NCBI RefSeq assembly: GCF_001044235.1
Contig: NZ_JYNL01000023.1
Location: forward strand, 315,154-379,153
Direction of reading: 5' to 3'
DNA from: Mycolicibacterium chlorophenolicum
GTDB lineage: Bacteria; Actinomycetota; Actinomycetes; Mycobacteriales; Mycobacteriaceae
DNA length: 64,000 nucleotides
Part shown: piece by piece, positions 16,301 through 23,096 of the stretch
How positions within the stretch are numbered: position 1 is the stretch's first letter
Layout of the letters: each line of letters opens with the position of its first letter
Made by a program: the position numbers and the translations under genes
The notes under the pieces: model-generated
Seen by the model: the letters and a program-made list of their open reading frames with translations, nothing else
Databases searched by the model: none
Told to the model about the DNA's origin: nothing

Positions 16301-18239
16301 CGTCGAAGCGTTCGTCGTGGGAGCGTAGGGCGTTGAGAACCTGCCATACGACCTTAAAGCGTTGGTTATCGGCGAGGGCTTCAGATGGGTTCATGCATGC
16401 GGGCACTGCGACAGGCAGAATGACGTAACCGTAGTCCTTATCGGGCGATAGGCGCATCACGCGGCCAACAGATTGCACTACGTCGACTATCGAGTTTCTG
16501 GGGTGCAGGAACAGGACTGCGTCTAGCGCTGGAACATCGACGCCTTCAGACAGGCACCGGGCGTTGGTTAGAATTCGGCATTCACCCTGAGCAACAGGGG
16601 ATTTCAGCCATGCGAGTTCGGCGTTGCGTTCAAGCGCGTTGTATGTGCCATCTACGTGGTGGACCTCGCAGATTAGGTCACGGTTGGTCTCTGCCACTCG
16701 GTGACCATCGTTTTCTTGGGCGTCAAGGGATGATTGGTATGCCTCGACCACGCGCGGGAACAGACTGGCGATTTGCTTGGAGGCTGCGATGTCACGAGCA
16801 AATGCGACTGCCCGCTGCATGGGCAGCTCGCCGGGAGCGAAACTGGGTTCGCCGTCGACACTGGCTCCTGCGCGTTTGGCGAGTCCGTTCCAGCAGCCCA
16901 CAATTTTTGAGGCATCGTCAAGTGGTAGCTCGCCTAGTGTTGCCAGCTGCTGTTGCATCGGGGCAGCAATCACCGACTCGTCAATGGTCAAGACCAAGAC
17001 CTTGTAGTCGGTGAGCAGCCCGCGCTCGACCGCGTCGCCGAACGAAAGGTTATGGAACTCAGGCCCGTAGCGCAGTTCGTCGTCCATGGAAACGAGTTCG
17101 GCGGAATGCTGCTCGGCCTTATCTTTCACCGCGTCGCTGTAGATGCGCGGGGTGGCGGTCATGTAGAGCCTGCGGTCAGCGCGTAGGTAGTCGTTGTCGT
17201 GGATGCGAACAAAGTTCGACTCGTCGCCGTCGGACAGGATGGCCCCGGTGGTCCGGTGGGCTTCATCGCAGATCACCAAGTCAAAAGTGTCGACGCCGAG
17301 ACTCTGGGCGTCGGCGACAGTCGGCAACGACTGGTAGGTGCTGAAGACGATCGTCAGTCCCTTGGCGCGCTTGCGGTAGCTCATCTCGTCGACGAGCTTG
17401 GCTGCATTGGTCGTGACGGGGATCGGTACGTCGTAGACGTTGAAGTCCTCGGCGTTGCGCAGGCGACCCACCTTGGTGTCCGAGCAGACCGCGAATGCCC
17501 GCATGTCGAGCTGGCATTGGGCAGTCCACTCCCGCAGCGACTGACTTAGCAGCGAGATGGATGGCACGAGGAACAGAATTCGCGCGCTACCGCCCGCGTC
17601 GCCGGCAATACGTTCAGCCAACTTCAGGGCTGTGAACGTCTTGCCTGTCCCGCACGCCATGATCAACTTGCCCCGGTCATTGCCGACCTCGAAGCCCTTC
17701 ATGACAGCGTTGATGGCGTCGACCTGGTGGGGACGGGGTTCTTTCCGTTCAGCGGGTGCAAGATCAATGGTCAGGTTGCCCTGCGGCCAGGCAATGTCCC
17801 AGTTGATGGGTGACTCGGCGATGTCAGCCATGTTGATGCGCTGAACCGGCGTGCTCTGATCTTCGAGCGCGTCCTCGGCGTTCTTACCCCACTTGTCGGT
17901 GGTCGAGATGATTACCCGGTTAGTGAACGGCTTCTTCCCGGAGGCGGTGAAGAAGGAGTCGATATGTTCCTTCTGCAAAGTTGTCGTTGGCTCATAGAAC
18001 TTGCACTGGATAGCTGTGTACTCACCGGTGTCGCGCTCGCGAGCCACCAGATCGATTCCGGTATCGGGCTTGCCTTTGCGGTCCGGCCAGTCGATCCAGC
18101 GCCACACTTCGTCGTACTGCTGGGTGAGCGCGGGATCTAGCTGGAAGTAGCGGACCATCAGTTTCTCGAACAGCGTTCCCCGGTCGACGTTCGTCGGAGC
18201 CTGCCGGAACGCCTCAATGACATCGTTGATCGAGCCCAT
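13395..18239 (-). CDS. Type ISP single-chain restriction-modification enzyme
   Basis: 1614 residues from the ATG at 18239 (GGAGGAAG ribosome site about 10 bp upstream); an in-frame extension to 18362 is possible but unsupported. Order: Mrr-like PD-(D/E)xK nuclease (D63 in TGIDLVARE, Q78-x-K80 in AIQCKF); superfamily 2 translocase with Walker A ACGTGKT (~196), DEAH (ICDEAHRTTG, ~326), MTATP and motif VI QSVGRVMRLS (~595); helical coupler; adenine methyltransferase with motif I DGFTGTGTFL (~913) and motif IV GNPPW (~1020); C-terminal target-recognition region from ~1200. This is the LlaBIII/LlaGI (ISP) architecture: one protein methylates the host and cuts unmethylated phage DNA after translocation. 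All key motifs look intact. Confidence 0.94.
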   Translation of the reverse strand: MGSINDVIEAFRQAPTNVDRGTLFEKLMVRYFQLDPALTQQYDEVWRWIDWPDRKGKPDTGIDLVARERDTGEYTAIQCKFYEPTTTLQKEHIDSFFTASGKKPFTNRVIISTTDKWGKNAEDALEDQSTPVQRINMADIAESPINWDIAWPQGNLTIDLAPAERKEPRPHQVDAINAVMKGFEVGNDRGKLIMACGTGKTFTALKLAERIAGDAGGSARILFLVPSISLLSQSLREWTAQCQLDMRAFAVCSDTKVGRLRNAEDFNVYDVPIPVTTNAAKLVDEMSYRKRAKGLTIVFSTYQSLPTVADAQSLGVDTFDLVICDEAHRTTGAILSDGDESNFVRIHDNDYLRADRRLYMTATPRIYSDAVKDKAEQHSAELVSMDDELRYGPEFHNLSFGDAVERGLLTDYKVLVLTIDESVIAAPMQQQLATLGELPLDDASKIVGCWNGLAKRAGASVDGEPSFAPGELPMQRAVAFARDIAASKQIASLFPRVVEAYQSSLDAQENDGHRVAETNRDLICEVHHVDGTYNALERNAELAWLKSPVAQGECRILTNARCLSEGVDVPALDAVLFLHPRNSIVDVVQSVGRVMRLSPDKDYGYVILPVAVPACMNPSEALADNQRFKVVWQVLNALRSHDERFDAMVNSIALNQGGQKTGQGTNQLLGAHIGPTTDDPPEAETTLAARPAQMALFSLSQWQEAVYTRIVEKVGTRVYWDQWASDVADIATAQIARINAVLNAADAEAVLTQQFERFLKGLRDNLNESVTRDDAISMLSQHLITKPVFDALFTEHDFASRNPVSQVMQAMVDALDGSGLEAETTRLEKFYASVRARAEQVVSAEGRQRLIADLYEKFFRTAFKKQSEALGIVYTPVEIVDFILKAADYASRTHLNFGLSDQNVHVLDGFTGTGTFLTRLLQSGLLTPADLSRKYLTELHANEIMLLAYYIAAVNIETTYHALVGRSGQSDSYEPFPGIALADTFQISEQQDALDIEVFATNNDRITAQLKTPINIIVGNPPWSIRQSNVDEDNANLAYPTLDKRIADTYSAKSTARNKNNLRDPYVRAFRWASDRIGDAGVVAFVSNGGWINGNTADGMRLILAEEYSHIYVFNLRGNMRVANWREEGEKIFGSGSQATVAIFVGVKDPAHKGACEIRYHRVDDFLTRKEKLATLARIDLDSQGWERITPNAEGDWEEQRNEVFASWPSLSSRNSPSTVTIFKSHSQGVNSGRDVWVYNFSKSAVAKNMSRMIDFYNEMILDGRTQPLVDPTRMSWTTNSKKDFARKRSYAYNHEFTRIGVYRPFTKQYVYFDREMLERVYQLDSIFPTVAHSNVGIWVSDRGAGAPFNALMTDQLPNLTLGGAGNPGQFFPRWTYEKIETAEGTLQFTTTDGIDDHGYRKIDNITDDIQALYRRAVGEVTKDQIFSYIYASLHQRQYRLTYAADLKKMLPHVPTPDSGERFRMIADIGRQLADLHVNYEAAEPYPLHIRFRSGVDIAHRDTWRVTKMRWQSKADRSAIIYNSAVTIAGIPDQAHEYMLGSRSGLEWIIDRYQVKTDKPSGIVNDPNDWCDEHDDPSYIVDLIKKVTTVSVETMKLVAQLSGGSTPAETTSLP

Positions 18240-18596
18240 ACCCGCGTACTTCCTCCCCACCGCACAGCGTCGTTGCTCCAACATATTGCTAGGCAGTGCC
18301 GACATGCACGGTGCCAACCCGGCAAACGGCACCCACTTTTCGTCGACGGGATAAAGCCGCAAACGATGTATTGCGGCGCGGTCGTACGCTGCGAAGGCAA
18401 ACCAGTCCGCTACTCAATCAACGGAGAGATGGACGATCGCACGATCGACGGGCTGGGTCGACGCGCCTACCGCGCGGCCCGGAACAGCCCCGCCTCCAGG
18501 GTGGCTGGAGGCCAGGCCCTGGCTGGGAGGGCCGGCCGTCGTCGACCGCGGAGCCGGGGACGGGCTGCATTCCCCTCCCCGGCTCGGACACGGCGG
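18240..18596. other. 357-bp gap holding the restriction operon promoter region and hairpins
   Basis: No gene on either strand with support. It must contain the promoter of the ISP/HEPN operon, though I cannot define boxes. Two inverted repeats are visible: GCCTCCAG/CTGGAGGC at 18492-18512, and a 10-bp stem listed separately at 18551-18585. Confidence 0.5.
18551..18585 (-). terminator. Terminator-like hairpin after the voltage-sensor gene
   Basis: GAGCCGGGGA (18551-18560) and TCCCCGGCTC (18576-18585) form a 10-bp GC-rich stem with a 15-base loop, 12 bp beyond the stop of the minus-strand gene at 18597. It lacks a T-run, which is common for mycobacterial terminators. Confidence 0.5.
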
Positions 18597-18998
18597 TCAG
18601 CGTCGCGGCATCAGTTCGCCGGTGCGCAGCTGCACGGTGTGGCGGGCCAGGTGCAGCAGCTTCGCCGTCTTGGCCAGCCGCGCCACCCGCAGCACCGCCG
18701 CGCCGGGGAGCAGCGGCAGCAGGCTGGCGGCGATCACCACCACGTCGAACACGTGCCACGGGTTGCGCCAGAACGCAGCCCGCTGCACCGCCATCGTCAC
18801 TACCAACTCGACGATGAACAGCGCCAGGATGCCGTGCTCGATGGTCTCGGCCAGCCGTTCGTGGTGGTGGTCGATCAGACCCCACACGAACACGCCCGCA
18901 TTGGCCACGATGGCGGCAGTCACTACCCGCTCGATACGGGGAAGGCCCCCGCCTGGGCGGGGGCCTTCTTTCTGAGTCTCGCGGCTACTCGTCGCCAT
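18597..18998 (-). CDS. Voltage-sensor-like membrane protein without a pore domain
   Basis: 133 residues if started at the ATG at 18998 (overlapping the previous stop); about 108 if started at the GTG at 18923, after the hairpin. Four hydrophobic segments match S1-S4 of the voltage-gated ion channel family: AAIVANAGVFVWGLI, ILALFIVELVVTMAV, WHVFDVVVIAASLLPLLP (with the conserved Asp), and S4 VLRVARLAKTAKLLHLARH, where Arg/Lys recur every third residue. It stops right after S4, so there is no S5-S6 pore. It could be a stand-alone voltage sensor or proton path. Role in the element unknown. Confidence 0.72.
   Translation of the reverse strand: MATSSRETQKEGPRPGGGLPRIERVVTAAIVANAGVFVWGLIDHHHERLAETIEHGILALFIVELVVTMAVQRAAFWRNPWHVFDVVVIAASLLPLLPGAAVLRVARLAKTAKLLHLARHTVQLRTGELMPRR
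18941..18968 (+). terminator. Strong GC hairpin inside the 5' part of the voltage-sensor frame
   Basis: GAAGGCCCCCGC and GCGGGGGCCTTC are perfect 12-bp arms around CTGG, followed on the plus strand by TTTCT. This shape is typical of phage intrinsic terminators. Its position inside the long version of the minus-strand frame suggests the true start of that gene lies downstream, at 18923. Confidence 0.6.
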
Positions 18999-19233
18999 CA
19001 ACGGGCTTCCTCCAGTTCGGGTCCAGTGCGGGGTGCAACGGCTCCCCGGCCCTCCACTTCTCGACCCACACCTGCACCCACGCGTCGGCCTCCCCGCCGT
19101 GCAGCAGGTCCAGCGCCATCGCAAGCGTCTGATTGCTGCATGGGACCGAACGCCAGCAGCGCCATGGATGCGCCGAGTTCGGGCACGCGCCGCGCGGCGT
19201 CTCGCAGTCCGGCCAACCACCGGTCGGCGTCAC
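18985..19233 (-). CDS. Small Trp/Cys-rich element protein (82 aa)
   Basis: The GTG at 19233 overlaps the previous TGA (GTGA). The first half has four Cys and several Trp (PDCETPRGAC, WRCWRSVPC); the second half, LAMALDLLHGGEADAWVQVW to LDPNWRKPVDGDE, is a clear folded-protein pattern. Another frame over the first half (from 19216) also looks protein-like, so an indel cannot be excluded. Function unknown. Confidence 0.6.
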   Translation of the reverse strand: MTPTGGWPDCETPRGACPNSAHPWRCWRSVPCSNQTLAMALDLLHGGEADAWVQVWVEKWRAGEPLHPALDPNWRKPVDGDE

Positions 19234-19385
19234 CACGACTCGTCCTCGTCCTGATCGTCGTCGGTCACGACCTCGGTCCAGCCGTCGAACGATCCCCCGT
19301 CGCCGCGCTGCAACAACTGTTCCTCGAAGTTCACGCGGTTCATGCGGCGGCGGTGCGCCGCATACCGGGACTCGCGGCGCATCAT
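19230..19385 (-). CDS. Tiny acidic-tailed element protein (51 aa)
   Basis: It starts at an ATG that shares its A with the previous stop (TGATG). It is basic at the N-terminus (MMRRESRYAAHRRRMNR) and strongly acidic at the C-terminus (VTDDDQDEDESW), with NFEEQLLQRGDGGSFDGW between. Coupled to both neighbours. Not recognised, but coupling and composition support a real gene. Confidence 0.65.
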   Translation of the reverse strand: MMRRESRYAAHRRRMNRVNFEEQLLQRGDGGSFDGWTEVVTDDDQDEDESW

Positions 19386-19732
19386 CACGCCACCACCGTC
19401 GTCTCGACCACGACCGCGTCGGTGGCGTCGGAATAGAAGTCGTTGCGCTGCCCCATGGTGCCGTCGTTGACTGCGGCCGCGAACGCCTCAGCCTTGGCGC
19501 GGTCTGCAAAGAAGCGGCTGACAACGCCCTCGCGATAAGCGATCTTCTTCGCCTCGGTCTTTTTCACATCAACTGCGAAGGCCAGCGGAGTGGTTGAGGT
19601 CTTCATGCTGACCTGGCCGCTACGGCCGGTCGCCTGATAGGCGCGCTTCTCTGCGGGCTTCTTCTCCGGCTTGGTCTCAGCGACGGCGGACTTTTTGGCT
19701 GGGGTGGCCTTCGCGGCGGCGGTGGTGGACAT
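19385..19732 (-). CDS. Small protein with histone-like Lys/Ala/Pro N-terminal tail (115 aa)
   Basis: I chose the ATG at 19732 because of the strong AGGAG ribosome site 6 bp upstream; an ATG at 19801 would add 23 residues. Residues 1-40 are Lys/Ala/Pro/Thr rich (AAAKATPAKKSAVAE, TKPEKKPAEKRAYQ), like histone H1-type DNA-binding tails. The rest is a compact domain with REGVVSRFFADRAKAEAFAA and a beta-like end (DAVVVETTVVA). It is the first gene of the four-gene minus-strand operon. Possible nucleoid or DNA-binding protein; unproven. Confidence 0.7.
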   Translation of the reverse strand: MSTTAAAKATPAKKSAVAETKPEKKPAEKRAYQATGRSGQVSMKTSTTPLAFAVDVKKTEAKKIAYREGVVSRFFADRAKAEAFAAAVNDGTMGQRNDFYSDATDAVVVETTVVA

Positions 19733-19968
19733 TGCGGTCTCCTGTGATTGCTGGACGGGCAGCGCGACCAGCTTGCTGGGTCTTTGCTCGTTTGCTGCCA
19801 TGCCAGGTATAACACCGCGAGGCGGGAAATAATGCCGACCGCCGCAGTCAATTCGACCTGAAAACCCCTGTGCCGCAACTAAAACGACCCCGGCACCCGG
19901 TAGGGGTAGCTCAAACCACAAGACCTACGCCACCCCGGTCCCTAGGTGGTGTGGGGTACCCCCCTGCG

Positions 19969-20032
19969 ACTACACGCCGAATTCGGTCCTTTCCGCTGAT
20001 CTTCCCCCAAATTCGCGACAATGGCGTGTAGT
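19969..20032. promoter_or_regulatory. Inverted repeat in the divergent intergenic region
   Basis: ACTACACGCC (19969-19978) and GGCGTGTAGT (20023-20032) are perfect 10-bp arms 44 bp apart, between the minus operon (start 19732) and the plus gene at 20057. The outer six bases repeat the ACTACA/TGTAGT half-sites seen at attB and upstream of int. Likely a binding site for an element-encoded regulator or recombinase. The remaining 19733-19968 stretch shows no gene. Confidence 0.55.
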
Positions 20033-20056
20033 AGCCGTCTATCCCCGGGAGTTGCT

Positions 20057-20452
20057 GTGCCGCGCGCCGATACCGCTGTCCGTGTGTCTCGGGATGCGTG
20101 GGTGATGCGGCTCTTCGTGGCCGGGCACTCCTACCGGGACATCGGACGCCACCCCAAGGTGAAGCTGTCACCGAAGGGGGTGGGCAATGTGGTTCACCGC
20201 TACCTGGCGGAGGCGAACCCGAACCAAAACACGATCGGTCAGCAGGCTAGCGTCGTGTATCTGGAGCGGTTGGAGCAGATGCTGCGCGCGGTGTGGCCCC
20301 AAGCCATCAGAGGAGACCTGACAGCGGTGCGGGTGGCGTTGCGCATCCTTGCCCAGGAAGCCCGCTTCCACGGCCTTGCCGGTAGCGCGCCTGACGCCGA
20401 CCTTTTCGTCGACGCAGGCGCCCTGGATGCTTACCGTGCAAAACGGAGGTAA
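20057..20452 (+). CDS. Small-terminase-like HTH protein
   Basis: 131 residues from the GTG at 20057, behind GGGAG at 5 bp; an ATG at 20021 lies inside the inverted repeat. The N-terminal helix-turn-helix (RDAWVMRLFVAGHSYRDIGR, then LSPKGVGNVVHRYL) is followed by a long helical segment (YLERLEQMLRAVWPQAIRGD, LTAVRVALRILAQEARFHGL). This resembles small terminase subunits or related HTH proteins of actinophages, including phiRv-type elements. With no large terminase nearby it might redirect a helper phage packaging motor or act as a regulator. Confidence 0.6.
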   Translation: MPRADTAVRVSRDAWVMRLFVAGHSYRDIGRHPKVKLSPKGVGNVVHRYLAEANPNQNTIGQQASVVYLERLEQMLRAVWPQAIRGDLTAVRVALRILAQEARFHGLAGSAPDADLFVDAGALDAYRAKRR

Positions 20453-20484
20453 GTTCCGTCGGCGTCGGTTGGACAGGGGGTCCG

Positions 20485-21612
20485 GTGCGTAAGCGTGTGC
20501 TGGTGTCAACGCTTCTGTTTCTGGTAGCGGTCATCATCGGATTGACGATGGCGCTTGTCTGGTCCCCCGAACCCAGGGACTACTTGACCTTGGGCGTCGG
20601 CACCATCGCGCTGCTGGCCTTAGTCCAGACAACGATGTCATCGACGGCGGCAACCATAAATACTGAGCTCAACAAGGTGGCGGAGGACCGCAAGAAGTAC
20701 GGGTGGTCCATTGTGTTGCATCCAGACGGTGGTTCCTACGTGCTCCGCAACACCGGCACCGTCACAGCGAAAGACGTGAAACTGGTCGTACCGGGGGAAC
20801 GTGCCCGCGCTGCTTTTCTTCAGCATGAGGGCGAAGTCGGGCCAACGATTCCCTACAACCAATCCAAGGGTTTCCGCGCTGATTTCCCCTGGACTAGTCG
20901 TGGAACTGAAATTCAGATCGATTGGTTGCCAGATGGAGAAGCGAAAAGGCGGACCCATAACGACGTGGTGCAGCCGACGCCTGACCGCATAGCTGAGTAC
21001 GAATCGAGGCAGCGGCAGAAGCTCGACGACCAGCGAGCCAATGAGGACGCACAAATCGAGAGATATGCGGCTGAATGTAGACGCCTTCTGATCGAGCTAG
21101 CTACCGCCTGGGGTGAGTACTGCGAAGACCCGACTGAGCGCAAAAAGATGCGCGTTCAAGCCCTCGTAGGCGCCCTGCCAACGAACTTCGTAAGAGAGAT
21201 CGGCTACCAAGTGGACGTGACCCGCGATTACTGGGGGATCGACCAGTGGCCCCCGGAGGTTTGGACGCCAGACTCCACCGATGACCAAGAATTGCTGCGA
21301 CGCAACGCGGCGATGATCGAACTTGCCTGGAATCTTCGGCAAGTTCAAATACCGAAGTTCGTTGAGATTGATTTGTCGCAGAGTCCAGAGCATTGGTATC
21401 GCATCAATCACGCTGTATACGGGTTTCGTGACCAGGTGCGAGGAAGAGAATCGGGGGAGCGTGAGTTTCGGGATGGGCAACGTGATCGAGAACAGCGCCT
21501 AAGAACGCGACGTGAATTGCAGGAGTTCAATAAGCGCTGGGAAGAGAGCAAGGCGGCCCGGCAGGAAACTGCATCAGGTGACGAAGGTTCTAAAGAGGCC
21601 TCGGGCTCGTGA
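20485..21612 (+). CDS. Two-TM membrane protein with extracellular-like beta domain and coiled tail
   Basis: 375 residues, GTG start after GGGGG. Two transmembrane helices lie at about 5-25 and 34-50 (LVSTLLFLVAVIIGLTMALV, LTLGVGTIALLALVQTTM). A beta-sandwich-like part follows (WSIVLHPDGGSYVLRNTGTV, AKDVKLVVPG), then a long charged helical region to the end (RQRQKLDDQRANEDAQIER, REFRDGQRDREQRLRTRREL). No enzyme motif seen. Being the last cargo gene before attR, it may be an accessory or defence membrane protein; function unknown. Confidence 0.78.
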   Translation: MRKRVLVSTLLFLVAVIIGLTMALVWSPEPRDYLTLGVGTIALLALVQTTMSSTAATINTELNKVAEDRKKYGWSIVLHPDGGSYVLRNTGTVTAKDVKLVVPGERARAAFLQHEGEVGPTIPYNQSKGFRADFPWTSRGTEIQIDWLPDGEAKRRTHNDVVQPTPDRIAEYESRQRQKLDDQRANEDAQIERYAAECRRLLIELATAWGEYCEDPTERKKMRVQALVGALPTNFVREIGYQVDVTRDYWGIDQWPPEVWTPDSTDDQELLRRNAAMIELAWNLRQVQIPKFVEIDLSQSPEHWYRINHAVYGFRDQVRGRESGEREFRDGQRDREQRLRTRRELQEFNKRWEESKAARQETASGDEGSKEASGS

Positions 21613-21744
21613 ATGCCTATCTGTGCTGGTGGGCGCGCTGGGGTGTGCTGGTTGCTAACCGTAGAATAAGTAAGGCTACAGCGGCGGTAGTCGGCTGGCT
21701 GTAACCACCGAGAATATTGAGACACCACAGCGCTACCGGTACTG

Positions 21745-21755
21745 CTACACCCTGT
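21745..21755. repeat. Right attachment-site core (attR), CTACACCCTGT
   Basis: This is the direct-repeat mate of 5543-5553. It sits 37 bp before the hemL start codon and is followed by AGTTGACC, completing a TGTAGT half-site from the chromosome side. No gene lies between 21613 and 21791. Confidence 0.72.
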
Positions 21756-21791
21756 AGTTGACCGTTTTGACCCGGCTGGGACACTGGTGCC

Positions 21792-23096
21792 ATGAGCAGT
21801 ACCGACGTCTCCGCGAAGCTCTTCGCCGACGCCGCCTCGGTCATCCCCGGCGGAGTGAACTCGCCGGTGCGTGCGTTCAACTCCGTCGGCGGCACTCCCC
21901 GGTTCATCACCTCCGCCCAGGGCTGCTGGTTGACCGACGCCGACGGCAACCGCTACGTCGACCTGGTGTGTTCCTGGGGACCGATGATCCTCGGACATGC
22001 GCACCCCGCGGTGGTCGAGGCGGTGCAGCGCGCGGCCGCCGACGGGCTGTCGTTCGGCGCGCCCACGCCGTCGGAGTCCGAGTTGGCCCGCGAGATCATC
22101 GACCGCGTCGCGCCGGTCGAACGGCTGCGGCTGGTCAACTCCGGCACCGAGGCCACGATGAGCGCGATCCGGCTGGCCCGCGGCTTCACCGGCCGCGCGA
22201 AGATCATCAAGTTCTCCGGCTGCTACCACGGCCACAGCGACGCGCTGCTCGCCGATGCCGGCTCCGGCGTCGCGACCCTGGGCCTGCCGTCGTCGCCCGG
22301 CGTGACGGGTGCGGCCGCCGCGGACACCGTGGTGCTGCCCTACAACAACGTCGCCGCCCTCGAGGACGTGTTCGCCCGGTTCGGCGACGAGATCGCGTGC
22401 GTGATCACCGAGGCCAGCCCGGGCAACATGGGCACCGTGCCGCCGCTGCCCGGCTTCAACGCCGAACTGCGCCGCATCACCGCCGCGCACGGCGCGCTGC
22501 TGATCTCCGACGAGGTGATGACGGGCTTCCGGGTCAGCCGCTCGGGCTGGTACGGCCTGGATCCGGTGGACGCCGACCTGTTCACCTACGGCAAGGTGAT
22601 GAGCGGCGGGCTGCCCGCCGCAGCCTTCGGCGGCCGCGCCGACGTGATGGGCCGACTGGCCCCGCTGGGGCCGGTGTACCAGGCGGGCACGCTCTCGGGT
22701 AACCCGGTCGCGATGGCCGCCGGCCTGGCCACGTTGCGCGCCGCCGACGACACCGTCTACGCCACGCTGGACGCCAACGCCGACCGGCTGATCGGCCTGA
22801 TCGGGGATGCGCTGACCGAAGCCGGTGTGGCGCATCAGATCCCGCGCGCGGGCAACATGTTCAGCGTGTTCTTCGGCGACGTCGATCCGGTCACGGACTT
22901 CGCGTCGGCCAAGGCCACCGAGACGTGGCGGTTCCCGGCGTTCTTCCACGCCCTGCTCGACGCGGGCATCTACCCGCCGCCGAGCGCCTACGAATGCTGG
23001 TTCGTCTCAACGGCTCTCGACGACGACGCCTTCGGGCGCATCGCCGGGGCGCTGCCCGGCGCGGCGCGCGCAGCGGCCCAGGCGAGGCCCGCGTGA
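21792..23096 (+). CDS. hemL: Glutamate-1-semialdehyde 2,1-aminomutase
   Basis: 434 residues, the normal family length. It converts glutamate-1-semialdehyde to 5-aminolevulinate in haem synthesis, using PLP. Visible are the substrate region [15 protein letters not shown], the class III aminotransferase core [31 protein letters not shown], and the PLP Lys in [12 protein letters not shown] (~266). It heads an operon with 4-bp overlaps through the cytochrome c maturation genes, linking haem supply to haem attachment. The integrated element lies directly upstream and may have replaced its promoter. Confidence 0.98.
   Translation: MSSTDVSAKLFADAASVIPGGVNSPVRAFNSVGGTPRFITSAQGCWLTDADGNRYVDLVCSWGPMILGHAHPAVVEAVQRAAADGLSFGAPTPSESELAREIIDRVAPVERLRLVNSGTEATMSAIRLARGFTGRAKIIKFSGCYHGHSDALLADAGSGVATLGLPSSPGVTGAAAADTVVLPYNNVAALEDVFARFGDEIACVITEASPGNMGTVPPLPGFNAELRRITAAHGALLISDEVMTGFRVSRSGWYGLDPVDADLFTYGKVMSGGLPAAAFGGRADVMGRLAPLGPVYQAGTLSGNPVAMAAGLATLRAADDTVYATLDANADRLIGLIGDALTEAGVAHQIPRAGNMFSVFFGDVDPVTDFASAKATETWRFPAFFHALLDAGIYPPPSAYECWFVSTALDDDAFGRIAGALPGAARAAAQARPA

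Larger units (their letters stand above)
5543..21755. mobile_element. Integrated phage-satellite-like element with restriction and HEPN defence cargo
   Basis: About 16.2 kb between 11-bp direct repeats. It interrupts the hemL upstream region. Contents in order: tyrosine integrase, small gene, DUF3987 protein, overlapping Cys-rich mini-genes, capsid, then on the minus strand ApeA-like HEPN, ISP-type restriction-modification enzyme, voltage-sensor protein and small genes, then on the plus strand a small-terminase-like protein and a membrane protein. Base composition in the restriction and HEPN genes is visibly more AT-rich than the flanks. Portal, large terminase, protease and tail genes are absent, so it is either a satellite/phiRv-like element or a deletion remnant. 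Confidence 0.88.

Noticed and set aside
18273..19436. 387-codon plus-strand frame in the element
   Set aside because: Antisense to four coupled minus-strand genes; its protein is low-complexity Arg/Ala/Pro with no domain.
21613..21791. A riboswitch or leader element before hemL
   Set aside because: The region is the element end plus 36 bp of chromosome; no conserved leader structure could be recognised.
21408..22949. 513-codon minus-strand frame over the element end and hemL
   Set aside because: It crosses attR and is antisense to hemL, with an Arg/Gly/His-rich shadow composition.
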